Shown in pieces: positions 1 to 8,288 of a stretch of 64,000 bases of DNA (position 1 is the stretch's first letter; every line of letters starts with the position of its first letter). The notes beneath the pieces were generated by a model, which saw only the letters and a list, made by a program, of their open reading frames with translations, searched no databases and had not been told where the DNA came from. The position numbers and the translations under genes are program-made. The stretch comes from Comamonadaceae bacterium OS-4 (GTDB lineage Bacteria > Pseudomonadota > Gammaproteobacteria > Burkholderiales > Burkholderiaceae_C): positions 890,501-954,500 of the forward strand of contig AP026970.1 of assembly GCA_027924025.1 (NCBI GenBank), written 5' to 3'.

Positions 1-836
1 CTGTGCACGGTGTCTTCTATCTGCGCGACGCTGGAGTTCAGGGCCTCAATGGCGTCTTTGAATTCGGCTTCTAGGTGCGACTGGGCTTGCAGCAACTGCA
101 GGGCGGCGTGCAGCGGGGCCAGCGCGTTGGTTTCGTCGTCTTCCAGCAGGTTGACGGCGCCTTGGGCGGCATCAATCAGCGCCTGCCCGTTGGCCAGGCG
201 GCTGTGGCTGGCGTTGAGCTCGGGCCACTCGTCGGTGCCGGGGTTGAGTTTGTCCACCTCGCCAATTTGCCAGGCCAGGCGCTCGCGCTCGCGCTGCAGG
301 CTGTCTTGTGCGGCTTGGGCTTGGGCAAGAGCTTGTTGGGTCTGGCGCCAGGTGGCCCACAAGCCGCTGAGTGCACCGGTGTCCAACTTGGCATACGCGT
401 CCAGCAGGCCGCGGACGGCTTCGGGCCGAGTCAGGCTTTGCCAAGCGTGTTGGCCGTGAATGTCCAGCAGCTGCTCGCCAATGGTGCGCAGCTGCTGCGC
501 GGTGGCGGGACTGCCATTCACCCAGGCGCGGCTTTTGCCTTGCGTATCTACCGTGCGGCGCAGCAGCAGGGTGTCGCCAGCTTCGAAACCGGCTTCGTCC
601 AGTACCGCTTGCAAACCCGGTGCGTTGTCAAACTCGGCGCTCACATCGGTGCGGGCCGCACCTTCGCGGATCACACCGGTGTCGGCGCGTGCGCCAGTGA
701 CGAGCTGCAGCGCATCAATCAGGATGGATTTGCCCGCGCCGGTTTCACCTGTCAGCACCGAGAAGCCGGATTCGAGGTCCAGCTCCAGCTCGCTGACGAT
801 CACAAAGTCTCTGAGAACAATTCGCTTGAGTGCCAT
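1..836 (-). CDS. recN: DNA repair protein RecN, 3' end outside window
   Basis: RecN is an SMC-like ATPase that acts at DNA double-strand breaks. The minus strand from an ATG at 836 reads MALKRIVLRDFVIV, then a Walker A loop (LTGETGAGKSI, about residues 29-39), followed by the long Gln/Ala/Glu-rich stretch expected of the coiled-coil arm. The frame is open to base 1, so about half of the usual 550 residues is visible and the Walker B end lies outside. nadK lies 20 bases upstream on the same strand, the usual nadK-recN pair. Only opposite-strand shadow frames compete here. Confidence 0.93.
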   Translation of the reverse strand, partial: MALKRIVLRDFVIVSELELDLESGFSVLTGETGAGKSILIDALQLVTGARADTGVIREGAARTDVSAEFDNAPGLQAVLDEAGFEAGDTLLLRRTVDTQGKSRAWVNGSPATAQQLRTIGEQLLDIHGQHAWQSLTRPEAVRGLLDAYAKLDTGALSGLWATWRQTQQALAQAQAAQDSLQRERERLAWQIGEVDKLNPGTDEWPELNASHSRLANGQALIDAAQGAVNLLEDDETNALAPLHAALQLLQAQSHLEAEFKDAIEALNSSVAQIEDTVH

Positions 837-856
837 GTTTTCAATAAGGGTGGTGC

Positions 857-1753
857 TTACGCCACGCCTTCATTCCAATGCATTTTCTGGCGCAGGGTGT
901 CAAAGTAGGTCCAGCCCTTGGGGTGCAAAAAGCGCACCTTGTGCTGCGATCGGGTCACCTCAATGCGGTCACCGTGCATCAGACTGGCCAGGCTTTGCAT
1001 GTCAAAGTTGGCGCTGGCATCGCGCCCTGCTACGATTTCGATAGCTATATGCGCACTATCTGCGAGCGCTATCGGCCGATTTGATAATGTATGGGGCGCA
1101 ATCGGCACCATCACCCATGCGGCGATCGAGGGGTGCAACAGCGGCCCGCCGGCCGACATGGCATAAGCGGTGGAGCCCGTGGGCGAGGCGATGATCAGCC
1201 CGTCTGCCCGCTGGTTGGCTACAAAGTGCCCGTCCACCTCCACCCGCAGCTCCACCATGCCCGAGGTGGCGCCGCGGTTCACCACCACGTCGTTCATGGC
1301 CTCGGCCTCAAACACGCAGTGGCCGTCGCGCATCACGCGGGCGCGCATCAGGGCGCGGTCGTCCACCTCGTAGTGGCCGGCCAGCATGGGGGCTAGCGTG
1401 GTTTTGTACTGTTCGAAGCGGATGTCGGTAATAAACCCCAGCCGCCCGGAGTTGATGCCGATCAGCGGCACCTGGTAGCGCGCCAGTTGGCGGCCTATGC
1501 CCAGCATGGTGCCGTCGCCACCCACCACCAGGGCCAGGTCGCAATGGGTGCCAATGCCGTCCACATCCAGTGTTGTGTAGTTGCTCAGGCCCGTGTTGGC
1601 GGCGGTGTCGGCCTCGATCACCACCTCGCAGCCCTGGTCCATCAAATAATGGGCAATCTCGTCCAGCGATTTGCGGGACGAGGCCCCTGCAGCGCTGGTG
1701 CCGGTGGTTTGGTACTTGCCGATCAGAGCGACATGCCTAAATAGAGACAACAT
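857..1753 (-). CDS. nadK: NAD kinase
   Basis: Cytosolic NAD kinase, which phosphorylates NAD with ATP to make NADP. The protein has the signature GGDGT in [10 protein letters not shown] (about residue 80), the [11 protein letters not shown] block, [15 protein letters not shown] and the [11 protein letters not shown] segment, all typical of bacterial NadK. I place the start at the ATG at 1753 ([14 protein letters not shown]), giving 298 residues, because a longer frame to 1813 would run into the divergent hrcA start. It probably forms an operon with recN. DNA at about 1029-1076, coding for residues near the C-terminus, matches a dispersed repeat found elsewhere in the window. Confidence 0.95.
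   Translation of the reverse strand: MLSLFRHVALIGKYQTTGTSAAGASSRKSLDEIAHYLMDQGCEVVIEADTAANTGLSNYTTLDVDGIGTHCDLALVVGGDGTMLGIGRQLARYQVPLIGINSGRLGFITDIRFEQYKTTLAPMLAGHYEVDDRALMRARVMRDGHCVFEAEAMNDVVVNRGATSGMVELRVEVDGHFVANQRADGLIIASPTGSTAYAMSAGGPLLHPSIAAWVMVPIAPHTLSNRPIALADSAHIAIEIVAGRDASANFDMQSLASLMHGDRIEVTRSQHKVRFLHPKGWTYFDTLRQKMHWNEGVA
1029..1076 (+). repeat. dispersed GATAGCT repeat, copy inside nadK
   Basis: The plus strand reads GATAGCT, then ATATGCGCACTATC, then GAGCGCTATCGGCC, the same order of blocks as in the intergenic copies of this repeat family (for example at 27082 and 31780). It lies wholly within nadK, in a part of the protein whose length seems normal for the family. It could therefore be a chance resemblance or an old conversion rather than an insertion. 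Confidence 0.45.
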
Positions 1754-1784
1754 GCGCAAATTAGACACTAAATAGGTTACTAAA

Positions 1785-2798
1785 ATGACCGGCATGCTCG
1801 ATGAACGTTCCAAGATGTTGATGAAGGCGCTCGTAGAGCGCTATATCGCCGATGGACAGCCCGTCGGCAGCCGTACGCTCTCCAAAGAGTCCGGTCTCGA
1901 CCTCTCGCCCGCCACCATCCGCAATGTCATGTCGGACCTGGAGGACCTGGGCCTCATCGTCAGCCCCCACACCTCGGCCGGGCGCATTCCCACCGCGCGC
2001 GGCTACCGTCTGTTTGTGGACACCATGCTCACGGTGCAGCAGGGCCACATGGCGGCGCACAGCCTCGCGCCCGACCAGCCGCAAAAAGTCATCAGCAACG
2101 CGGCCAACCTGCTGTCCAACCTGTCGCAGTTTGTGGGCGTGGTGATTGCACCGCGCCGCACATCGGCCTTCCGGCATATTGAGTTTTTGCGCCTCTCGGA
2201 GCGGCGGCTGCTGGTCATCATCGTGGCGCCCGATGGCGATGTGCAAAACCGCGTCATCTACACCGAGGTGGACTACACCCAAAGCCAGCTCGCCGAGGCG
2301 GCTAACTTTTTGAACAGCAGCTACATGGGGTTGGAGATCGAGCAGGTGCGCCAGCGCCTGCAAGGCGAGGTCGAAAGCCTGCGCGGTGAAATTGCCGCCC
2401 TCATGCAAGCAGCGGTGAATGCCAGCTCTGAAGTGATCTCCGAGACACAAGACGAAGTGGTGATCTCAGGCGAGCGCAACCTGCTGTCGGTGTCAGACTT
2501 TTCGAGCGACATGGGCCACCTGCGCCGCGCATTTGAGCTGTTTGAGCAAAAGGCCCAGCTCATGCGCCTGCTGGACGTGACCGGCCAAGCCGAAGGCGTG
2601 CGCATCTTTATCGGGGGCGAGAGCCAGGTAGTGCCGTTTGAAGACCTGTCCATCGTTAGCAGCCCCTACGAGGTGGACGGCAAAGTGGTCGGCACTCTGG
2701 GCGTGATCGGCCCCACCCGCATGGCGTATGACCGCATGATCCAGATCGTGGACATCACCTCCAAGCTGGTGAGCAACGCCCTGAGCCATCACAAATAG
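1785..2798 (+). CDS. hrcA: heat-inducible transcription repressor HrcA
   Basis: Repressor that binds CIRCE elements in front of groE/dnaK-type heat-shock genes and is kept active by GroEL. The N-terminus has the winged-helix region ([20 protein letters not shown], then [22 protein letters not shown]), followed by the usual [16 protein letters not shown] segment and a C-terminal effector domain ending [10 protein letters not shown]. Length 337 is normal. Two ATGs (1785 and 1794) are possible, and the family usually starts at the MLDERS one. The gene is divergent from nadK with only about 31 bases between starts. I see no CIRCE inverted repeat in this window. Confidence 0.95.
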   Translation: MTGMLDERSKMLMKALVERYIADGQPVGSRTLSKESGLDLSPATIRNVMSDLEDLGLIVSPHTSAGRIPTARGYRLFVDTMLTVQQGHMAAHSLAPDQPQKVISNAANLLSNLSQFVGVVIAPRRTSAFRHIEFLRLSERRLLVIIVAPDGDVQNRVIYTEVDYTQSQLAEAANFLNSSYMGLEIEQVRQRLQGEVESLRGEIAALMQAAVNASSEVISETQDEVVISGERNLLSVSDFSSDMGHLRRAFELFEQKAQLMRLLDVTGQAEGVRIFIGGESQVVPFEDLSIVSSPYEVDGKVVGTLGVIGPTRMAYDRMIQIVDITSKLVSNALSHHK

Positions 2799-2832
2799 CC
2801 CCCTGCGGCCGGCTACAATCTGCGGTTCGGTT

Positions 2833-2909
2833 GGGGCGTTAGCTCAGTTGGTTAGAGCAGAGGACTCATAATCCTTTGGTCGAGTGTTCAAGTCACTCAC
2901 GCCCTACCA
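2833..2909 (+). tRNA. tRNA with CAU anticodon (Met elongator or Ile2)
   Basis: A complete 77-nt cloverleaf with encoded CCA. The acceptor arms GGGGCGT and ACGCCCT pair with one G-U, the D-loop is AGCTCAGTTGGTTAGAGC, and the anticodon loop CTCATAA puts CAT at 2867-2869. The variable/T-arm wording (TTGGTCG..GTTCAAGTC) is closer to tRNA-Ile2, in which C34 is converted to lysidine, but sequence alone does not separate this from elongator Met. It sits at the left edge of the accessory TetR block. Confidence 0.93.
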
Positions 2910-2925
2910 TCTCATCAGAATTCAA

Positions 2926-2964
2926 AGGCCCGTTGCGCAACATGCGTGACGGGCTTTTTTGTTT
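2926..2964 (+). terminator. rho-independent terminator after the tRNA
   Basis: GCCCGT (2928-2933) pairs with ACGGGC (2949-2954) and is followed by six T residues. It lies 19 bases beyond the tRNA CCA end and would end the tRNA transcript before the accessory block. Confidence 0.85.
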
Positions 2965-3044
2965 TGTCTTCCGAAAAGTTCGCCTTGGGCACTCATTTTT
3001 TTCTATGACGGTTGCGCATCGGTATTTTTATGTGCATAATACAA

Positions 3045-3062
3045 ACCTATCAGTTGGTAGGT
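3045..3062 (+). promoter_or_regulatory. TetR-type operator copy 1
   Basis: ACCTATCAGTTGGTAGGT is an imperfect inverted repeat. Its reverse complement differs little from the copy at 3133-3150, and the same half-site recurs ahead of the tetR-like gene and the SDR operon. Confidence 0.7.
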
Positions 3063-3132
3063 AAGTACTGTCAATTAAACATGAGTCAAGCGGGCATCAG
3101 CCCAGGAATCCTCATTTTTATTTTTCACATTT

Positions 3133-3150
3133 ACCTACCAATCGATAGGT
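3133..3150 (+). promoter_or_regulatory. TetR-type operator copy 2
   Basis: ACCTACCAATCGATAGGT followed by AGTTAA. Read on the other strand it differs from operator copy 1 at two positions. The 88-base centre-to-centre spacing between copies 1 and 2 would let repressor occupy both sides of a promoter for the gene at 3276. Confidence 0.72.
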
Positions 3151-3275
3151 AGTTAATTGGATTGAATTGGCAATCTGATAACTGGTGGTGATGCCATGAA
3201 TGCAGGTGTCGCCACTGTTTCCCAAGCTCGCTGGCTGGGTCTTTGATGCATTTGATTGACTAAAGGAAAACTGAA

Positions 3276-3977
3276 ATGGAAACCGGAAACAAACAAAAGC
3301 GCGTGCTGTTGGTCATGTCCTCGCTGGACGAAATGGGGATCAGCGGTAAGCAAACAGGCACTTGGTTCACGGAGCTCGCTGCGCCTTACTACATCCTCAC
3401 AGAAGCCGGATACGAAGTGGTGTTTGCATCACCAGACGGCGGCGAGGCTCCGATTGACCTGTTGAGCATGAAGGTGCCGTTCACCACCGAATACACCGAC
3501 CGCTTTCTGAAAGACCCGGTGGCGATGTTTGCCGCAAAGACCACCCGCAAGCTACGCAACATCAACTACAACACCTTTGACGCGGTGTTCTTTCCAGGCG
3601 GCTACGGTTTGCTGTGGGACTTGGCGTCTGACTCGCATGTGATCAAGCTGATCCGCGACTTCCACGCCACCAACCGCCCCATCGCCATGGTCTGCCATGC
3701 GCCCGCAATTTTGCGCGACGTGAAAAAGGCTGACGGTGAATACCTGGTTAAGGGTGTCAGTTTGACTGGCTTCAAGAATGAAGAAGACAACGAAATCGAG
3801 TTGCTCGACCACCTGTTGTTCTCTTTGGAAGACGAGTTGAAGCGTCGTGGCGCCAACTACCTGAGCAAGGCCAACTGGGAGCCCAACGTGGTGGTGGATG
3901 GCGTGCTGATGACCGGTCAGAGCCCCGCATCCGCTGCGCCTTTGGCTGAAGCGCTGGCTGCCCGCCTGAACGCGTAA
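3276..3977 (+). CDS. DJ-1/PfpI (Hsp31-like) class I glutamine amidotransferase-like protein
   Basis: A 233-residue DJ-1/PfpI superfamily protein. The nucleophile elbow is MVCHAPA with Cys140 followed by His141. The partner Glu is in SSLDEMG near residue 19, and FFPGGYG (about 105-111) is the family's glycine turn. Hsp31-type relatives act as glutathione-independent glyoxalases or protein deglycases, and I infer detoxification of reactive carbonyls, unproven here. The start at 3276 is preceded by AAAGGA. Two TetR-type operators lie upstream. An 11-bp perfect stem (3986-3996 with 4022-4032) separates it from the next gene, with which it may be co-transcribed. Confidence 0.88.
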   Translation: METGNKQKRVLLVMSSLDEMGISGKQTGTWFTELAAPYYILTEAGYEVVFASPDGGEAPIDLLSMKVPFTTEYTDRFLKDPVAMFAAKTTRKLRNINYNTFDAVFFPGGYGLLWDLASDSHVIKLIRDFHATNRPIAMVCHAPAILRDVKKADGEYLVKGVSLTGFKNEEDNEIELLDHLLFSLEDELKRRGANYLSKANWEPNVVVDGVLMTGQSPASAAPLAEALAARLNA

Positions 3978-3985
3978 AGGGACGC

Positions 3986-4032
3986 GAACAGCGGTGTTGC
4001 ATGCGACACGTGAAAGTGTGGCACCGCTGTTC
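3986..4032 (+). other. stem-loop between the DJ-1 and TDT genes
   Basis: GAACAGCGGTG pairs perfectly with CACCGCTGTTC around a 25-base loop that itself contains a small GACAC/GTGT hairpin. There is no T-run, so a simple intrinsic terminator is unlikely. A transcript-processing or partial attenuation site is possible. Confidence 0.5.
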
Positions 4033-4066
4033 AGAGCGCAAATGCAACTACTTGTGAGGTGAGCTT

Positions 4067-5038
4067 GTGCATACAAGGATTACAAACTTTCCGACGTCCT
4101 ATTTCGGCATCGCTGTCGGCATGTTGTCCTTCGGACTCCTGTGGAGACACGCTACCGGTGAACTGCAGCTTCCCATGTGCTCAGCCATGGTGATTCAATC
4201 AGCCGCTGTACTCGTTTGGCTAGCGATCTGCGTGCTCTGCGTAGAGCGCCACTTGGAACGGCCAGAAATCCTCCACGCGGAAATGCAAAGTCCCGCAGGG
4301 CGGCATCTCATAGCTCTGTTCCCCTTATCCACTCTGTTAGCAGCTTTAACGCTTCTGCCTTACAGCCCCGCGTGGGGCGAGGGAGTGTTGTGGGTAGCGC
4401 TTGGCAACCAACTGGTGCTGGGGGTTCGTTTGTTTGGATCGGTTTGGAAGGGACAAGCACAAAGGGGAACGCTGAATGCATCTGTCTATCTGCCAGTCGT
4501 GTCGCTGAATCTGGTGTCTGCGATGGCTTGCAGCGCCTTGAACTTGCATGAGTTCGCATTCGCCTTCTTAGGAGCGGGAATGTTTGCAGGGCTTGCCATT
4601 GAATCAATGATCTTGAACCGTGCCGCCAAGCTGCCAGGTTTGCCTGAGAGTGAGCGCCCATTGCTCGGAATCCAAATAGCGCCCCCGGCGGTTGCGGGCA
4701 TGAGCTACTTGACCATCTCTGCCGGAGTACCCGATGCTTTTGTGTACATGTTGTGGGGCTACGCACTCTATCAAGCGCTGCTCGCGATCCGACTTTTGCC
4801 TTGGATCTTGAAGCAGAAATTCACTCCGGCTTACTGGGCTTTCAGTTTTGGCGGGATGTCTTTGGCGACATTGACCCTCAAATTGTGGGCGCAGACTCAC
4901 AGCACCGGCCTCTTGATTGCGTTCATTGCTACTTTTTTGATGGCGAATGCCCTCATGCTCTGGCTGACGGTCAACACCCTGAGGCTACTCTGGCAAGGGC
5001 AATTGTTTCCTGTTCCTCCTCTCGCAGAGAAAACCTGA
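4067..5038 (+). CDS. TDT/SLAC1-family membrane transporter or channel (TehA-like)
   Basis: A 323-residue inner-membrane protein with about ten hydrophobic segments. It opens NFPTSYFGIAVGMLSFGLLW, the hallmark N-terminal helix of the tellurite-resistance/dicarboxylate transporter (TehA, SLAC1) family, and later has LGIQIAPPAVAG, also typical. Family members are anion channels or weak-acid exporters. The ligand cannot be read from sequence. I use the GTG at 4067 with GAGGTGAG upstream. It follows the DJ-1 gene on the same strand and precedes the regulator, so all may answer to the same signal. Confidence 0.8.
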   Translation: MHTRITNFPTSYFGIAVGMLSFGLLWRHATGELQLPMCSAMVIQSAAVLVWLAICVLCVERHLERPEILHAEMQSPAGRHLIALFPLSTLLAALTLLPYSPAWGEGVLWVALGNQLVLGVRLFGSVWKGQAQRGTLNASVYLPVVSLNLVSAMACSALNLHEFAFAFLGAGMFAGLAIESMILNRAAKLPGLPESERPLLGIQIAPPAVAGMSYLTISAGVPDAFVYMLWGYALYQALLAIRLLPWILKQKFTPAYWAFSFGGMSLATLTLKLWAQTHSTGLLIAFIATFLMANALMLWLTVNTLRLLWQGQLFPVPPLAEKT

Positions 5039-5056
5039 GCGCTTTCAGCTGGGTAC

Positions 5057-5078
5057 AATAACCAACTAATAGGTAGTT
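5057..5078 (+). promoter_or_regulatory. TetR-type operator copy 3, ahead of the regulator gene
   Basis: ACCAACTAATAGGTAGTT (5061-5078) keeps the right half-site ATAGGTAGTT of operator copy 2, with a weaker left half. It ends 23 bases before the tetR-like start codon, a position suited to autorepression. Confidence 0.65.
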
Positions 5079-5101
5079 TTTGCGCTGATTGGCGTCGTCC
5101 C

Positions 5102-5692
5102 ATGAAACACTTTTCCGAACTCACACCCTCTGCAGAGCGCATCGTTGATGCCGCCGAAAACCTCATCAAGGCAGTTGGCTATAACGGATTTTCCTATGAG
5201 GGAATTTCCCAGGCGGTGGGAATACGTAAACCCAGCGTGCACCATCACTTTCCCAGCAAGACAGAACTAGGGGCAGTGGTAGCGCAGCGCTATACCCACC
5301 GCTTCAAGGAAGCCTTACTCCGTATTGAAGGCGTATTTGCAAAGCCGAACGAGCGCCTGGTAGCTTTTGCCAAATTGTTTGAAGCCACTTACGCCAATGA
5401 TCGCAACCTCTGCGTGTGCGGCATGCTGGGCGCGGAAAACGATTCGCTGCCAAATGAGGTCGTCATCGAGGTCCGTAAGTTTTTTCAGGTAACCCTCGAT
5501 TGGCTCGTCGGAGTGATTTCAGAGGCGCAAAGCAAAGGTGCCTTCAGGGAAAACATCTCGCCCAAAATCTGGGCGATCACCTTCCTGTCCGCAATGGAGG
5601 GCGCGATGCTGGTCGGGCGTAGTTTGCAGGCGCAAGAAGGACCTGAAATGGTTGCCGATGCTCTTGTCGAGAGCATGACAAACAACGATTGA
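5102..5692 (+). CDS. TetR/AcrR-family transcriptional regulator
   Basis: A 196-residue TetR-family repressor. Residues about 10-55 form the helix-turn-helix (RIVDAAENLIKAVGYNGFSY, then ISQAVGIRKPSVHHHFPSKTEL). The ligand domain carries two near-adjacent cysteines, C104 and C106, in NLCVCGMLGAE. TetR proteins of the NemR type sense electrophiles through cysteine, so a thiol switch is a reasonable guess given the DJ-1 neighbour. Operator-like palindromes lie upstream of this gene, of the DJ-1 gene and of the SDR operon, so I infer that it represses all three and itself. Confidence 0.9.
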   Translation: MKHFSELTPSAERIVDAAENLIKAVGYNGFSYEGISQAVGIRKPSVHHHFPSKTELGAVVAQRYTHRFKEALLRIEGVFAKPNERLVAFAKLFEATYANDRNLCVCGMLGAENDSLPNEVVIEVRKFFQVTLDWLVGVISEAQSKGAFRENISPKIWAITFLSAMEGAMLVGRSLQAQEGPEMVADALVESMTNND

Positions 5693-5733
5693 ACGCTGCT
5701 GAAACTACCAACCGAACACCATTTAAATGCAAA

Positions 5734-5751
5734 GCCTACCGATTACTAGGT
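5734..5751 (+). promoter_or_regulatory. TetR-type operator copy 4, ahead of the SDR operon
   Basis: GCCTACCGATTACTAGGT followed by AGTTAC matches operator copy 2 in both half-sites. It ends 16 bases before the SDR start codon, where bound repressor would block the promoter or early elongation. Confidence 0.72.
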
Positions 5752-5767
5752 AGTTACAAGGAATCAA

Positions 5768-6433
5768 ATGCCAGAAAAAACCTTGATCATCGCCGGATAC
5801 AGCGACGGCTTCGGGCCGGCACTAAAGAGCTGGTTTGAGTTGGCCGGCTACCGAGTGCTGGGCGTGTCCCGACATGGTGCAGGTGGCTTGCAAGCTGACC
5901 TGCGCAATCTGCACGAAGTAGCCGCATTGTTCGACAAGCTGGACCGGGATATGCCCCCATTGGCGGGCGTCATTCATAACGCGATGCAGTTCCATCGTCA
6001 GGGGTTCATGTCAACGTCACCTGAAACATTTGAAGACGTCTGGCGCTCCATGGTGCTGACAGCCGTCAATGTGTCACAGCAGGCCATTCCCAGAATGAAG
6101 GCGAATGGCGGTGGGACCCTGCTTTTTACGGGCGCCTCCGGAAGTCGGCGAGCCGGAGCCGGCTTCTCGGCTTTCAGCAGTGCAAAGTTTGGCTTGAGAG
6201 GCTTGGCCCAATCACTGGCCCGTGAACACAGCGCTGATGGAATTCATGTGGTGCACACCGTCATTGACGGACTCATCTGGACAGAACGTACCCGTGAAAG
6301 GTTCATCCATGCACAGGAGCACTCCAGCATGAATGTGGATGAACTAGCCAAGCCCTATGTGAACTTGTTCGACCAACACCCCAGCATTTGGATCCACGAG
6401 CAGGATTTCCGGCCTCGCACCACAGCCCAATAA
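5768..6433 (+). CDS. SDR-family protein lacking the catalytic tyrosine
   Basis: A 221-residue short-chain dehydrogenase/reductase fold. The nucleotide loop is AGYSDGFG and the usual NNAG is IHNA. The Ser is in FTGASGSR, but the catalytic YxxxK position reads FSSAK (in SAFSSAKFGLRGLAQSLA), so the tyrosine is replaced by phenylalanine. This pattern, with the following HVVHTVIDG, matches the SDR subgroup often called c10, whose activity is not established as far as I know. First gene of a tight operon (17 bases to the next gene), behind operator copy 4. Confidence 0.82.
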   Translation: MPEKTLIIAGYSDGFGPALKSWFELAGYRVLGVSRHGAGGLQADLRNLHEVAALFDKLDRDMPPLAGVIHNAMQFHRQGFMSTSPETFEDVWRSMVLTAVNVSQQAIPRMKANGGGTLLFTGASGSRRAGAGFSAFSSAKFGLRGLAQSLAREHSADGIHVVHTVIDGLIWTERTRERFIHAQEHSSMNVDELAKPYVNLFDQHPSIWIHEQDFRPRTTAQ

Positions 6434-6450
6434 ACAAGGACGACACGAAC

Positions 6451-7602
6451 ATGCATGAGTCAAGAAACTTCAAATCGATACCGCAGGCAAAGAAGTGGCC
6501 TGTCGTCGTCGTGGGCGCTGGTGTGTCCGGCCTTTTGGCCGCACTGCTGCTCGAGGAGCGAGGTGTCGAGGTGCTTCTGGTTGAAGCACGTGATCGCCTG
6601 GGCGGACGGGTACTGGGGTTGGGTGGCAGTGCTGCGGTGCAACACTTTGACCTGGGACCATCGTGGGTGTGGCCAGACTACAACCCCCGCATCGACCACT
6701 GGTTGGAGAAGCTGCAGCTGCACACCTTCAACCAATATGACATCGGGCAAAGCTTGATGGAACTACCTACCCGGGAAGTCCGGCGCTACGGAAGTGACTT
6801 CGGCGTGCAAGCGACTTCACTGCGGCTGAAAGGTGGAACTACATCCCTTGCAAAGGCCCTGGCGTCCCGGCTTGAAAAGACGGTGATCGAATTGAACACC
6901 GAATTCCAGGGCATGGCGACAGAGCCCGATGGCTCGCTGAAGGTCCGTATACGCACTGAAAGCGCATTGCTCAATCTGGTGGCGGAATCCGTCGTTCTTG
7001 CGCTTCCGCCGCGGATGATTGCAACCGCCTCGCGCTGGGAGCCACCCTTGCCGACTGAGCAAACTAACCGTTGGGAAAAGTCGCCCACCTGGATGGCGGG
7101 GCAGGCCAAGTTCGTTGCCACCTATGAACGTCCTTTCTGACGCGAACTGGGGCTGTCGGGCCATGCAACAAGCCACGCAGGCCCTTTGGTAGAAATACAT
7201 GACGCGAGCGACAGCGAAGGGCAACGCGGCGCACTGTTCGGGTTTGTCGGGGTGTCCGCTACCGCGCGCCGGCAACTGGGGGATCAGGAGCTTATACGCC
7301 GCAGCTTGGCGCAACTCGAGCGCATGTTCGGTCCTGCGGCCCGCAAATACATTGGGGCGGAGGTGAAAGATTGGGCAAAAGATCCCTTCACTGCAGTGGC
7401 GGCTGATTCCATGGCCAGCATGCAACATCCATCCTTGCTGGATCCCGCATTGCCTGCACCTTGGGACGGGCGAGTCTTTTTTGCAGGAACCGAATTTGCA
7501 CCCGACTTTCAAGGGTACTTGGAGGGCGCAGTGCAAGCCGCTGAACGAGCCGTAGCGGATTGGGTGGAGCAACGTCAATTGAAGCGGGGTGTCACATGCT
7601 GA
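6451..7602 (+). pseudogene. FAD-dependent amine oxidase interrupted by an in-frame UGA
   Basis: Flavin monoamine-oxidase family. The first part has the dinucleotide fold VVVVGAGVSGLLAA with the GG doublet ARDRLGGRV. The second part has the C-terminal FAD motif FFAGTEFAPDFQGYLEGA. A TGA at 7138-7140 cuts the frame after YERPF. The reading continues in the same frame with RELGLSGHATSHAGPLVEIH, and family members have Trp at exactly that point, so TGG to TGA is the likely lesion. Read through, it is about 383 residues. Start ATG 6451 with AAGGA upstream. It could be a sequencing error, a fresh null mutation or, less likely, readthrough. Confidence 0.8.
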
Positions 7603-8288
7603 TTAATGCGGACTTCGAGCAGCTGGTCATTGAGCACAACACGCCTGAACAATGGGTCGAAAGCCCGACAAAAGGCGTCACTCGTCGTATGCTGGACCGC
7701 GTGGGCGGAGAAGTCGCACGGGCCACCTCACTGGTCCGGTATGCGCCTCTGAGCGCTTTCGCCACGCACACCCACGAGCTCGGTGAGGAGTATCTGGTGC
7801 TCGAAGGTGACTTCCTCGACGAGGAGGGCACGCACCCTATGGGAACCTATGTACGCAATCCACCAGGAAGCATGCACAGCCCGGGCAGTATCTCCGGTTG
7901 CGTCATCTTCGTGAAGCTGCGGCAGTTCCAAGCAGATGACCAGCAATACGTTCGCAAAGCCCCCAAGGATCTCAACTGGGAGCGCTCCCATCATTCAGAG
8001 GCGGTGGAGTACAGCCATTTGTTTGAAGACTTGAATGAAAGGGTGCGGATGGAGAGATGGAATGCTGGCTATCGCACCCAGGAGCTCCTGCCTTTCGGCG
8101 GCGAGCTGCTGGTTGTCAGCGGCGCCCTGACACTACAGACTGGAGGCAGGGAAGAGCCCTTGTCTGCATGGAGTTGGGTGCGTCTTCCTGCAGGCGCCAC
8201 CTTGACGCTGATCGTAGGCGGGCAGAGCGCCTGTGTATGGATCAAGCGTCACCTGAAGCCCGCCACTTTCTCAAAGGACGATGTATGA
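7596..8288 (+). CDS. ChrR-like cupin-domain protein
   Basis: A 230-residue protein with two cupin-like halves. The first has FATHTHELGEEYLVLEGDFLD and YVRNPPGSMHSPGS, giving His/His/Glu/His metal ligands as in the C-terminal domain of ChrR-type anti-sigma factors and acetylacetone-cleaving cupins. No zinc-finger anti-sigma domain precedes it, so I do not call it an anti-sigma factor. It overlaps the amine-oxidase frame by 7 bases and the next gene by 4 (ATGA), so all are translated from one message. Confidence 0.75.
   Translation: MLINADFEQLVIEHNTPEQWVESPTKGVTRRMLDRVGGEVARATSLVRYAPLSAFATHTHELGEEYLVLEGDFLDEEGTHPMGTYVRNPPGSMHSPGSISGCVIFVKLRQFQADDQQYVRKAPKDLNWERSHHSEAVEYSHLFEDLNERVRMERWNAGYRTQELLPFGGELLVVSGALTLQTGGREEPLSAWSWVRLPAGATLTLIVGGQSACVWIKRHLKPATFSKDDV

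Larger units (their letters stand above)
2965..3275. other. regulatory stretch ahead of the DJ-1/PfpI gene
   Basis: About 310 bases without a credible gene. It is AT-richer than the flanks and contains two copies of an 18-bp imperfect palindrome (3045-3062 and 3133-3150) proposed as TetR operators. AAAGGA at about 3263-3268 is a good ribosome-binding site for the gene starting at 3276. Short frames through here have no protein-like character. Confidence 0.6.

Noticed and set aside
75..908. Long plus-strand open frames over the left edge
   Set aside because: They are opposite-strand shadows of recN, whose Walker A and start codon are clear on the minus strand.
2876..3064. Small plus-strand frame over the tRNA 3' end
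   Set aside because: It overlaps the tRNA and its terminator and has no protein-like composition or ribosome site.
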